Of a stretch of DNA of 8,060 bases, positions 1 through 6,685 are shown piece by piece. The notes under the pieces are model-generated. The model saw nothing but the letters and a program-made list of their open reading frames with translations. It had not been told where the DNA came from and searched no databases. A program made the position numbers and the translations under genes. Every line of letters starts with the position of its first letter. Position 1 is the first letter of the stretch. Origin of the DNA: S012-113 sp039714715 (GTDB lineage: Bacteria > Bacteroidota > Bacteroidia > Cytophagales > Cyclobacteriaceae); the NCBI GenBank assembly GCA_039714715.1, contig JBDLIU010000208.1, positions 1 to 8,060 of the forward strand, written 5' to 3'.

Positions 1-240
1 CTGTTCCGTATAATCGATCAAAAAGATTGCAGGCAGGTTCTTATTCTTCGGATATGAGTCGGGTAAATATATCTTGCCTTTTATAGTCTTTCCATCGTTT
101 GAAAAACTAAACGATTCTATTCTACTGGAATCATTGGATTCAATCGAATTTTTAATCGACCCGAAAGCATATGAATATGAAAACAGTATAATCCCAAACA
201 ACACTACATTAAAAACGGTGAACGTTTTCATTTTGAACAT
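1..240 (-). CDS. Exported alpha/beta-hydrolase-like protein, N-terminal part only (gene runs off the window)
   Basis: Only the first 80 codons are present; the rest lies beyond position 1. The N-terminus (MFKMKTFTVFNVVLFG..., then SYSYAFGS) is a typical signal peptide, so the product is probably exported. After a short Ser/Asn-rich linker comes a stretch with KGKIYLPDSYPKNKNLPAIF followed by LIDYTEQ. This resembles the first strands of alpha/beta hydrolases of the dienelactone hydrolase or acyl-peptidase kind, where a hydrophobic strand precedes the oxyanion-hole region. The nucleophile and the rest of the catalytic core are not in the window, so activity cannot be judged. The start at 240 follows the upstream stop after one base (TGATATG), which suggests translational coupling. 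An alternative ATG at 231 would give MKTFTVF and an equally good signal peptide. The hydrolase assignment is tentative because so little is visible. Confidence 0.55.
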   Translation of the reverse strand, partial: MFKMKTFTVFNVVLFGIILFSYSYAFGSIKNSIESNDSSRIESFSFSNDGKTIKGKIYLPDSYPKNKNLPAIFLIDYTEQ

Positions 241-241
241 A

Positions 242-898
242 TCATTCGTTTATTTCAGTATCGATTGTTGAAATGAGCTTTTCTACACTTTCTTTGAGAT
301 CTGACTGCATAAATCTAAAGGACTGGCAAGCATCAGCAGTATAGCTCATAATTCTTTTGTATGCTCGATTTTTAATGAATTGACTGTAGTTTTTTGGCAT
401 AAAAGACCTGTAGAACTTGAATGTTTTAAATTCAGAAATGAACATTGGTTTTATATAATTCGTGTAATGCTCTACGAAATAAATGCTTTCATAGGATTTA
501 TATATTCCAAATCTTACACCATAGAGTTCCGAAACGGCAGATCTTATCGAATCATTTGAAATTATAGACATGCCAGTTTGTTTAAGGTAGTTGAATGTTG
601 TTTCATTAGGAGCGAATACAAGGTATGGATAAAGATTAGCGAAATAATAATTTAAGGAATCATGATAAGGTATCGATTTATCCATATGATCAATGATCAG
701 TCTATTCGCATTTTCTGACAACTCCAGGAATTCTATATTGGCATTGATGTCATTCAAATTCTGAACCAAATCCGAGCGCAATTCCTTAAGTAATCTTTTT
801 TCTGATTCTCGATGAAGTTCTGTATTAGTGGAGTTAAATTGTCCACAACTCGTAAATACAAGCCCAATAATTAAACTAAATACATATATGGTCTTCAT
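242..898 (-). CDS. DUF6090-like lipoprotein
   Basis: The 218-residue product begins with a lipoprotein signal: a hydrophobic stretch (residues 4-15) and a lipobox ending TSC with Cys18. It is probably anchored in the outer or cytoplasmic membrane by lipid. The rest is mostly alpha-helical. Residues 35-65 (LLKELRSDLVQNLNDINANI) and 75-127 (IPYHDSLNYYF, then TFNYLKQTGMSIISNDSIRS and AVSELY) match the pattern I recall for DUF6090, a common Bacteroidetes family of unknown function. Most members I recall start with a transmembrane helix (IGEIxLVVIGIL...NNWNE), whereas this one has a lipobox instead. The start at 898 is the only ATG giving a signal peptide. The leader is AT-rich with no Shine-Dalgarno sequence, as is usual in this phylum. 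The gene ends one base before the hydrolase-like gene, so the two are probably co-transcribed. Function unknown. Confidence 0.8.
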   Translation of the reverse strand: MKTIYVFSLIIGLVFTSCGQFNSTNTELHRESEKRLLKELRSDLVQNLNDINANIEFLELSENANRLIIDHMDKSIPYHDSLNYYFANLYPYLVFAPNETTFNYLKQTGMSIISNDSIRSAVSELYGVRFGIYKSYESIYFVEHYTNYIKPMFISEFKTFKFYRSFMPKNYSQFIKNRAYKRIMSYTADACQSFRFMQSDLKESVEKLISTIDTEINE

Positions 899-1006
899 AA
901 TTTAATTGTTTAATTGATGATGTAAAATTCACAATAAACAACCAGGAAGAACTTTCAATAAAGCTCAGAAAATGTTCTAATACGTCCAAATGAACCGAAA
1001 TATGAA

Positions 1007-2203
1007 TTAATTGCGCGGATAATTAGACCTGAACTGGTGAGGAGGTACTTTGTATTTGTCCTTAAATGTTTTTATAAAATGCGATACATTTACAAAACCG
1101 CTATCATAGCAAATTTCATTGATATTTAGATCACTTTCAATGAGCAAAGTCTTTGCGTGTTCCAGTCGTTTAGCTTTTATCCACCGCGACGGAGTCGTTT
1201 CGAATTTATCTTTAAAATCTCTTTTAAAAGCAGAAAGACTTCGGCCACATAATTTAGCGAACTCTTTAATTTTCAAATTATAAAGGTAATTTTCAGACAT
1301 CACGGTTCCTAAATCAATTCCAACGCTATTGTGTTTTTGTCCCCTGGTTTGAAAATCTGCCCTGATTGGACGAATTCCCGTTACAAACTCTTCCATTTCA
1401 GCTAAAACAGGGTAGGTGTCACCTGTCCAAAAGAGATGATCTCTTCCTTCAAATTCAACCAACTTAGAATTAGGAATACGATCTGCTATATATCTGCCTT
1501 CTTCAACCAGAATTTCAATATCACCTTTCCTGAATAATAACAGGGTAGGAACCCGTATATCTTTCAGAATTTCAGTTACATCAATAAGTGTACATTGTTT
1601 ATGAAGTATCAATGCTGCTTTTGGGCTGGCCCCGGACCTTAAATAACTGGCCAGCCAATGCATAAAACCATTGTCATGTGCTAATGATGGAACCAGTGTT
1701 CGCAGTTCGTCTAAATCTCCGTGTGCCCAATTATCTTCGATTAATTTATTTGAGACTTCACGCTCTTCATCTGTGGGAGCCCATGGATAATCTATTGAAT
1801 ATCTGCGTTTGGCAAATATTCCGAAACCTATTACTCCTAATATTCGTTGAGGATACTTTATTGAAAATAGCAGGCTAACTGATCCTCCTTCAGAATGGCT
1901 GAATAAGAATGCTTTTTCTGAATTTGTCGCATTCATAACGGCAATAATATCTTCCATGCGCTCTTCCAAAGTAGAGTTTTTATCAGTACGATCAGAAAGC
2001 CCGGTTCCTCTTTTGTCAAATAAAATAAGTCTGGAAAACAGGGTAAGCCTGGTTAAGAATGCTGCAAGTCTTGGTTCAGCCCACATCATATCAATATTTG
2101 AAACCCACCCCGGAATATAAACTATATCTAAAGGACCATCACCTATCACCTGGTAGGCAATATTAAAGTCACCACTTTTTGTATAATTGGTTTTGGGTTT
2201 CAA
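1007..2203 (-). CDS. Alpha/beta hydrolase fused to C-terminal AraC-type DNA-binding domain
   Basis: Residues 5-275 of the 398-residue protein form an alpha/beta hydrolase. The N-terminal region (SGDFNIAYQVIGDGPLDIVY, PGWVSN, LILFDKRGTGLSDR) resembles hydrolase domains that in other bacteria precede adenylate-cyclase or LuxR-type modules. The nucleophile elbow reads SHSEGG, with Ser104 as probable nucleophile; its first Gly is replaced by Ser. Asp228 (RKGD) and His256 (GRDHLFWTGD) complete a plausible triad. Residues 305-395 are an AraC/XylS-type double helix-turn-helix, with helices around 312-342 (IKEFAKLCGRSLSAFKRDF) and 361-392 (INEICYDSGFVNVSHFIKTF). There is no membrane segment, so it is cytoplasmic. 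It probably regulates transcription, with the hydrolase domain sensing or destroying a small ligand; the ligand is unknown. The start is TTG at 2203: an in-frame TGA lies upstream without any ATG between, and the first downstream Met (residue 39) would cut the hydrolase fold. Confidence 0.88.
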   Translation of the reverse strand: MKPKTNYTKSGDFNIAYQVIGDGPLDIVYIPGWVSNIDMMWAEPRLAAFLTRLTLFSRLILFDKRGTGLSDRTDKNSTLEERMEDIIAVMNATNSEKAFLFSHSEGGSVSLLFSIKYPQRILGVIGFGIFAKRRYSIDYPWAPTDEEREVSNKLIEDNWAHGDLDELRTLVPSLAHDNGFMHWLASYLRSGASPKAALILHKQCTLIDVTEILKDIRVPTLLLFRKGDIEILVEEGRYIADRIPNSKLVEFEGRDHLFWTGDTYPVLAEMEEFVTGIRPIRADFQTRGQKHNSVGIDLGTVMSENYLYNLKIKEFAKLCGRSLSAFKRDFKDKFETTPSRWIKAKRLEHAKTLLIESDLNINEICYDSGFVNVSHFIKTFKDKYKVPPHQFRSNYPRN

Positions 2204-2264
2204 ATGAAATAATTTAGAGTGTAAGTCCTCCCTTTTTCAGCCAGGTTTCGTTTGTTAAATCTAA

Positions 2265-2295
2265 CCAAATTATCTTTTCTGAAATTCTAATCAAA
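2265..2295 (-). promoter_or_regulatory. Bacteroidetes-type promoter for the hydrolase-AraC gene
   Basis: On the minus strand a TTTG (2292-2295) is followed after 19 bases by TAATTTGG (2265-2272). This fits the known Bacteroidetes sigma-factor pattern of TTTG at -33 and TAnnTTTG at -7 with about 19 bases between, with a partial match at the -7 element. Transcription would start near 2258 and give a leader of about 55 bases before the TTG start at 2203. A GGGAGG lies in this leader, but about 24 bases from the start, too far to act as a ribosome site. Pattern match only. Confidence 0.45.
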
Positions 2296-2327
2296 TACCA
2301 ACAAATTGCCAGTTTTTTCGCCAGTAT

Positions 2328-2615
2328 TTCAGCAAGTTCAGGTTCAAGCAGGAAAAGACCAGGAAACGGAGCCTGGAGTTGGAGGAGTTTCGGAAACTGA
2401 TGGCCTCCAATCCTGCCAGCAGGAGCCAGCAAAGGGCTATGGATCTGTTCCTGCTCTCCTTCTACCTGATCGGGATCAATTTCAAGGACCTGCTCTATGC
2501 CAGGAAAGAGGATGTCTACAAAGGCCGGCTGGAATACAACAGGGCAAAAACCAACAGAGCCTACTCCATCAAGATCGTCCCGGAGGCAAAAGAGATCAGA
2601 CGGGTGAGATCCTGA
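2328..2615 (+). pseudogene. Tyrosine recombinase (integrase) internal fragment
   Basis: In the frame ending at the TGA at 2613-2615, the stretch FSKFRFKQEKTRKRSLELEE (from 2328), then MDLFLLSFYLIGINFKDLLY and GRLEYNRAKTNRAYSIKIVP, ending EAKEI at 2597, is recognisable. It matches the end of the core-binding domain and the start of the catalytic domain of Bacteroidetes phage-type integrases. The beta-hairpin Lys (RAKT) is present. The position equivalent to the first catalytic Arg reads Asn (GIN), as in some members I recall. The arm-binding and most of the core-binding domain, box II (HxxR, H/W) and the Tyr are all missing, and no ATG begins the fragment. Clear homology ends at 2597; the final residues RRVRS look unrelated. 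At about 53% GC (2401-2590) it stands out from its neighbours, so it was probably acquired. It cannot make an active recombinase. Confidence 0.75.
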
Positions 2616-2674
2616 TCTCCATTATGACCTGTTGAAATTCTTAACCCGGTTGTTTTCAGAGCGACTATTTTTTC

Positions 2675-3418
2675 CTAATTGCTTTCGATCTTTTGAATAA
2701 GGATCGTTGTGGCATTTCTGACTTCTGGTGTAGATGCCTTCTTTAGAATTAGATTTGCCGTGTTTTTGGTTTTGCTATAATCCGAACCGGGATACATGTC
2801 AAGTAGTGTTTGTAGGTGAGTCTTAATGACTTCAGCATACTCACGCCTGGCTTTATCATTGAAGGCATCTTCTTTTGCAAGAATTTCCAAATAGTTATTG
2901 TAATTATCAACGATTATTTGCCGATTACGTGAAATCAATCTTTGCGTGGCCGCATCATCCGGATCAATAGCATCCTTAATTATCTCTTCATTTCCAACTT
3001 CGAGATACAGCACTTGGGTATATAATGCGAAATCAAGAACAAGAACTAATTCCTCCGGATATATGAATTTGTCCTGAATATCAATTAACTGATACATCTT
3101 ATTCAGGTCTTGAGTTATATGAAAGAAGTCTGATCCAACATCATCTCTATAGGTTAATCCCAATTGTTCATCTTCTAAGATGATAGCTACATTTTGCTTG
3201 TCCACCAGTTTTCTAAATACAGGAGCTGTGACAGGATCTGATAACCTGGGATACCCTTCATCATCGTCAAGCTGGTACTTAATATATCTGATAGCAGTCT
3301 TATAATCAGAAGCATCCCAGAATCTTTTTTTCATCGGGTATTCATCAGGCAACCTGGAGCCACAACTACTAATGACAATCATTGAGATTGCAAAAAACAA
3401 AGATCTTCTAAACTTCAT
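2675..3418 (-). CDS. Putative lipoprotein of unknown function
   Basis: The 247-residue product is the last gene of the minus-strand cluster. It starts MKFRRSLFFAISMIVISSCG, a clear lipoprotein signal with the lipidated Cys at residue 19. The reading frame stays open 21 codons further upstream. I chose the ATG at 3418 because it gives a clean lipobox and follows the preceding gene's TAA after only four bases; the longer form would bury the signal peptide and overlap that gene. The mature protein appears largely alpha-helical and rich in charged residues. It includes DYKTAIRYIKYQLDDDEGYP near the N-terminus and a C-terminal helical region (YAEVIKTHLQTLLDMYPGSD). I do not recognise the family. 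Its position suggests co-expression with the membrane proteins upstream and a role in the cell envelope. No convincing terminator hairpin follows it. Confidence 0.8.
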   Translation of the reverse strand: MKFRRSLFFAISMIVISSCGSRLPDEYPMKKRFWDASDYKTAIRYIKYQLDDDEGYPRLSDPVTAPVFRKLVDKQNVAIILEDEQLGLTYRDDVGSDFFHITQDLNKMYQLIDIQDKFIYPEELVLVLDFALYTQVLYLEVGNEEIIKDAIDPDDAATQRLISRNRQIIVDNYNNYLEILAKEDAFNDKARREYAEVIKTHLQTLLDMYPGSDYSKTKNTANLILKKASTPEVRNATTILIQKIESN

Positions 3419-3422
3419 GTTC

Positions 3423-4133
3423 TTATTGGGTTTTAGATTGCAAAATCTGCAAAGAAAGAGTTTGAGCTGAATAATCATCAAGCGAAAATAGCAAACTATC
3501 TATTTTTTCTTGCCACTCAAGCTGTTTTCCATAAATATATCCGTGATATGTTTCATCATCATACTGAAATTGCAATTCTCGTTCTTGCTCAAGATGCTTT
3601 TGTTTGATGGACCTAACATGGATTGCTTGTTGATCAGATAAGGAATTTGCGATCTCCTTTCTTATCAACCTGGCAAAATACTCTGTTATATGAAAATGAT
3701 ACATTTCATGAGTCAATAGTTTCTCAGCAAACAGGTCTCGGTTATATACGAATGACCGACATGGATGAAATTGGCTGACCACTTTGATTTTATCCTTTCT
3801 CTTTTTCACTTGAATCCCAGTCGATACAAAGGCATAATATACTTCCCCATCCAGATTTTCCTTGGGCTTCCTCAATCCCTTGAAGTCTCTCAATGTGATC
3901 GATTCCCATTGCTCATGGGGAATTGAAGTGCTAAATCGTAAATAGTTAAAGTCCCAAAGCAGTGTTGTTAATATGCCAAATATGGATATATAGATGAGTA
4001 ATCGATCAACAGCCTTAAATATGCTTTCTCGGGTAATCAGCCGAAAGTTCTTTAATGTCAGAAATTTATCAACTATTGCATAGATTAATACTCCTCCAAC
4101 CAGACTAAGGTATATGATAATGGGAGCTTTCAT
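3423..4133 (-). CDS. Membrane-anchored DUF922-like protein with HExxH motif
   Basis: This is a 236-residue protein with two predicted membrane helices (about 4-22 and 44-61) followed by an extracytoplasmic domain. The domain resembles DUF922, a family of secreted bacterial proteins: WESITLRDFKGLRKP (76-90), AFVSTGI (101-107), LLTHEMYHFHITEYFARLIR (139-158), then YDDETYHG (191-198) and LEWQEKID. HEMYH at 142-146 is a zincin-type HExxH, so a metallopeptidase activity is possible but unproven for the family. An acidic third ligand could lie in the DDET segment. The frame is open upstream to 4469, but I place the start at the ATG at 4133, which overlaps the previous gene's stop as ATGA. The upstream extension overlaps that gene entirely and has no domain-like character. 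The stop lies four bases before the final lipoprotein gene. Confidence 0.78.
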   Translation of the reverse strand: MKAPIIIYLSLVGGVLIYAIVDKFLTLKNFRLITRESIFKAVDRLLIYISIFGILTTLLWDFNYLRFSTSIPHEQWESITLRDFKGLRKPKENLDGEVYYAFVSTGIQVKKRKDKIKVVSQFHPCRSFVYNRDLFAEKLLTHEMYHFHITEYFARLIRKEIANSLSDQQAIHVRSIKQKHLEQERELQFQYDDETYHGYIYGKQLEWQEKIDSLLFSLDDYSAQTLSLQILQSKTQ

Positions 4134-4504
4134 GTGCGAATCAATCTTCTGATAAGAAATACGATCCAGTATAAAACATTTGGAATAATAATGCTCGAAG
4201 CACCGATGGCCGATATGATGTATATTCTGTATCCTGAATGCTGCAAACTGATGAAATTCCAGATGAAGAGATAGCTTAGGACCAATCCTAAGGAAATAAG
4301 GAATACAGCCAGGATAAAAGACCCATAGTACATGAAAACTCCTTTTTTCAAAGAGTAATAGATGAAAAATCCATATACCAATGCCCCTGGGACTATCATG
4401 TATTGAACAAAGTTTATTGAGATAAACAATGCCAATATCCTCATCACCATCACTGATAATAGAATCCAAATACCAGCACTTTTAGCTAAAACAGAGTTTT
4501 TCAA
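4130..4504 (-). CDS. Small four-helix membrane protein, unknown function
   Basis: The 124-residue protein is very hydrophobic, with about four predicted transmembrane segments (roughly 10-30, 34-51, 59-84 and 94-118) joined by short basic loops, ending RRLIRT. No catalytic motif is visible and I do not recognise the family. The start is probably TTG at 4504: an in-frame TAA lies seven codons upstream, no ATG lies between, and a weak GCGAG-like purine stretch precedes the TTG. The first ATG downstream (residue 19) would remove most of the first helix. The gene begins 22 bases after the previous gene and its stop overlaps the start of the DUF922-like gene (ATGA), so translation is probably coupled. 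A competing long frame covers the same bases; the hydrophobic pattern and exact overlap favour this one. Confidence 0.72.
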   Translation of the reverse strand: MKNSVLAKSAGIWILLSVMVMRILALFISINFVQYMIVPGALVYGFFIYYSLKKGVFMYYGSFILAVFLISLGLVLSYLFIWNFISLQHSGYRIYIISAIGASSIIIPNVLYWIVFLIRRLIRT

Positions 4505-4526
4505 TATTCTCGCTATTAAGTTTTAA

Positions 4527-5051
4527 TCAATCCCTATTAACCAGATCTGTCCTGCTAACAATCCATTTGGCAATACCTCTGGGTCTTGTGATCAGAATAT
4601 AGGCAAGAAGATAATGGACAATTGAGATGATCCTTTCCTGAACCATGATCACCGGTTCCCCGAAATCGTCCACAAAATGAGTGGTCAACATCACTACGGA
4701 TTGGACAAAAGGAACGAATCTAAAAATCGCAATTACAAGACCAAAGATCAACAGGGACAACTCTAAAGTTCTTTGAAAATCCAGGTTCATTGCAGGGATC
4801 TCAGAATCATCTTCTCTATAGATCAACTCAACGATCTTCGAGGATTTGAAAAGAAGAAAATATGCAACTGACAGCATCACCACAGCTGCGATTACGGAGA
4901 CCACTATTGCTATGAGTGTAGAGCGGTTTGATGTATCTCCCTGGAACATTGTTCCTATCATGTACAGATTCTCAAAGGATTCAATTGCTCTGAAAACAAT
5001 GAATAATCCCAATACCTTGATGGCAATGTCGATTACTTCTTTCTTTTTCAT
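4527..5051 (-). CDS. Four-helix membrane protein, unknown function
   Basis: The 174-residue protein has four predicted membrane helices: about 8-26, 44-68, 95-118 and 139-156. Between helices 2 and 3 is an acidic loop (IYREDDSEIPAMNLDFQ), and after helix 4 comes a short basic tail (RPRGIAKWIVSRTDLVNRD). A loop with HFVDDFGEPV lies before helix 4. I see no known catalytic or transport motif and do not recognise a named family. The ATG at 5051 follows the stop of the transglutaminase-like gene after one base (TGATATG), a strong sign of translational coupling. The next gene, also a four-helix membrane protein, starts 22 bases later. The pair may assemble together in the inner membrane; that is inference from order only. 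Confidence 0.8.
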   Translation of the reverse strand: MKKKEVIDIAIKVLGLFIVFRAIESFENLYMIGTMFQGDTSNRSTLIAIVVSVIAAVVMLSVAYFLLFKSSKIVELIYREDDSEIPAMNLDFQRTLELSLLIFGLVIAIFRFVPFVQSVVMLTTHFVDDFGEPVIMVQERIISIVHYLLAYILITRPRGIAKWIVSRTDLVNRD

Positions 5052-5052
5052 A

Positions 5053-6036
5053 TCAGGGTACGTATTTCTTGATGTATTTTAATGCCTCGTAAATATCTGC
5101 TCGGAGTTCCTGCACACCATTTGAGGTATAATCAACATGTTCTTTTGCTACCAGTAGTAATTGTTTTGCTTCAATTAGTTTATCCTTTTCTCCATTAGCC
5201 GCATTAATGATCTCAACGGCTACATTGTAATAATTGATGACTATAACATTATGATTATGAGGATTGTATTTGTTAGCATTCTTTGCAAATTTGATCTTTT
5301 TCTCTTCGGCGGATAATTGGCAGAATGCATGAATGCTGTCACAATAATTGAATTTTGCGCTTTCCTCTTCTTCAACAATTTGAATTCCGGTAATGAGCAT
5401 TTCAATATCCTTTGGGTATTCAGTAAACTGCCACATAGGATCGGCTGGGATGTGTTTGGAAATGAAAAAATAATCCTTCGTTAGGAAGCTATTTGGATTA
5501 GGTTGTTTCCTAAATATATATTCTCCCCCTTGGCTTTGAACAAGTTGACCAGAAAAACCCTGTAAATCACAATGATACCAACAATTATCAACCTTGACAA
5601 CATTCCAAGCATGGTTAGTTTCGACGAACACACTCTTACTATTGTCTATTTCAGGCACATAACCCTCAATGATATAGTTTTTAATCCCAAGTCTTGTACA
5701 AAACTCAGAGAATATAGTGGCGTATTCTCCACAAGTCCCGGCTTTATTCCGAAATATTGCTTCAAAATCGTCAACAGGTCCTCCTGTCTTGAATTTCTGC
5801 ATATCGAAATTCATGTTATCAACAATCCATCCTGCAACAATATATAGTTGGTCTAATTCTGTATTTCTGAGGCTTTTTATTTGGGCAGTGAGCTGATCAA
5901 TTGAGGAATTTGGCTGAAGAGAATCACTTAACTCAAAAGCATCTCGATTAAATGTTATACTACTCTTAGTACATCCTTGGCTATATGTATGGGCATATAG
6001 CGTAATTAGAAATAATATCAAGATAATCTTCTTCAC
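5053..6036 (-). CDS. Exported transglutaminase-like protein
   Basis: The 327-residue protein carries a signal peptide (residues 1-19, ending AHTYSQG). Its papain/transglutaminase-like core has Cys102 in AGTCGEYATIFSEFC, His142 in ETNHAWNVVKV and Asp157 in WYHCDLQG. These are the three expected catalytic residues, so it may act as a protease, amidase or cross-linking enzyme in the periplasm or outside. The following segment (LTKDYFFISKHIPADPMWQF) resembles the region after the core in CYK3/kyphoscoliosis-type transglutaminase-like proteins. The C-terminal 100 residues are helical and TPR-like in look, but I cannot assign them. The start is GTG at 6036: an in-frame TAA lies four codons further upstream and the next Met is residue 74, inside the domain. 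The stop is one base before the next gene. A gap of 52 bases separates it from the YcxB-like gene upstream. Substrate unknown. Confidence 0.87.
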   Translation of the reverse strand: MKKIILILFLITLYAHTYSQGCTKSSITFNRDAFELSDSLQPNSSIDQLTAQIKSLRNTELDQLYIVAGWIVDNMNFDMQKFKTGGPVDDFEAIFRNKAGTCGEYATIFSEFCTRLGIKNYIIEGYVPEIDNSKSVFVETNHAWNVVKVDNCWYHCDLQGFSGQLVQSQGGEYIFRKQPNPNSFLTKDYFFISKHIPADPMWQFTEYPKDIEMLITGIQIVEEEESAKFNYCDSIHAFCQLSAEEKKIKFAKNANKYNPHNHNVIVINYYNVAVEIINAANGEKDKLIEAKQLLLVAKEHVDYTSNGVQELRADIYEALKYIKKYVP

Positions 6037-6088
6037 TTGATAGGAGGATTATTGCGAAACAATGAATAAAATAATTGTTACCGGTGAT

Positions 6089-6649
6089 TTACGAATATTT
6101 TTCCCATTTCCAGTCAAATTCTTCCACATACTCTATTTTGAGTTCTTTGGCTAGATCCTTCAAACTAATAACCAGGTCTTCAACCTTGATTCCTCTCTTT
6201 GGGATGATTAATGATTCACCAGTTTCGAATCGTATGAGTATATGGCTTTCAATCTCGAAGATAGTCTCAATGGCACTGGTTTTAAGCTTTGACTCTCCTA
6301 AATAATCCTTTGTTTCCAAGAGTTCATTGTTAAAAGCAACTGTCACCTCTTTCCCAAATCTGTTACTGAGCTTCTCTTCAATTGTTTTATCGTAGTGTTT
6401 GCTGTATCGGTTCCTGAGGAATACAGGAGAATAGAAATACCAGAGAACTGCTACTATAATGAATACCAATGCAATTTTAATATCTGTTGCAAAGTACATC
6501 AGGATACCTAAAATGACATAAACTACGGGAACCCTTATTCTTGCCCGATTCCAGGCTTTTCTATTTACTTCAGATCTTGATAGGGAAAACAAAGATTGGG
6601 TAATGAAATCCTGCTTTTCTAGAGTGTATTTTAATGTCAGCATTGTCAT
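6089..6649 (-). CDS. YcxB-like membrane protein
   Basis: The 186-residue protein begins with a short amphipathic region (LKYTLEKQDFITQSLF) and then has two closely spaced membrane helices (about 39-54 and 58-76). A cytoplasmic C-terminal domain of about 100 residues follows. This layout fits the YcxB-like family. The C-terminal domain holds the features I associate with it: a conserved segment around 124-160 (SAIETIFEIESHILIRFE, then ESLIIPKRGI). The molecular function of the family is not established. Two starts are possible, the ATG at 6649 or the third codon ATG at 6643; neither has a Shine-Dalgarno sequence. The gene lies 36 bases after the upstream lipoprotein gene, with an inverted repeat in that gap, and 52 bases before the transglutaminase-like gene. 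It is probably part of the same transcript. Confidence 0.8.
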   Translation of the reverse strand: MTMLTLKYTLEKQDFITQSLFSLSRSEVNRKAWNRARIRVPVVYVILGILMYFATDIKIALVFIIVAVLWYFYSPVFLRNRYSKHYDKTIEEKLSNRFGKEVTVAFNNELLETKDYLGESKLKTSAIETIFEIESHILIRFETGESLIIPKRGIKVEDLVISLKDLAKELKIEYVEEFDWKWEKYS

Positions 6650-6659
6650 GATTAAATGG

Positions 6660-6678
6660 CTAATATTATGCGTATTAG
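6660..6678. repeat. Short inverted repeat between two cluster genes
   Basis: CTAATA (6660-6665) and TATTAG (6673-6678) form a perfect 6-bp inverted repeat with a 7-base spacer. It lies in the 36-base gap between the lipoprotein gene and the YcxB-like gene. It could be an RNA hairpin or an operator half-site pair. With only A-T-rich pairs and no T-run, it is not a convincing terminator and could be chance. Confidence 0.25.
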
Positions 6679-6685
6679 TGTCTGT

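Noticed and set aside
2306..2635. 109-codon plus-strand frame overlapping the integrase fragment, and a minus-strand frame at 2214-2432
   Set aside because: Neither shows family motifs. Both are shadows of the integrase-like frame, which carries clear conserved segments.
3419..3481. Extended start of the last lipoprotein gene at 3481
   Set aside because: It adds 21 residues in front of a clean lipoprotein signal and overlaps the preceding gene. The ATG at 3418 sits four bases after that gene's stop.
4134..4469. N-terminal extension of the DUF922-like frame (to 348 residues)
   Set aside because: It overlaps the 124-residue membrane protein gene in another frame, is rich in His/Phe/Ile without domain character, and the ATG at 4133 gives the ATGA overlap typical of coupled genes.
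5572..5847. 91-codon plus-strand frame opposite the transglutaminase-like gene
   Set aside because: It lies antisense to a well-supported domain containing the catalytic residues and has no recognisable motif.
6042..6154. Plus-strand AGGAGG (6042-6047) followed by a 30-codon frame (6062-6154)
   Set aside because: The frame is antisense to the YcxB-like gene over most of its length, the spacing is long, and Bacteroidetes do not normally rely on Shine-Dalgarno sites. Probably chance.
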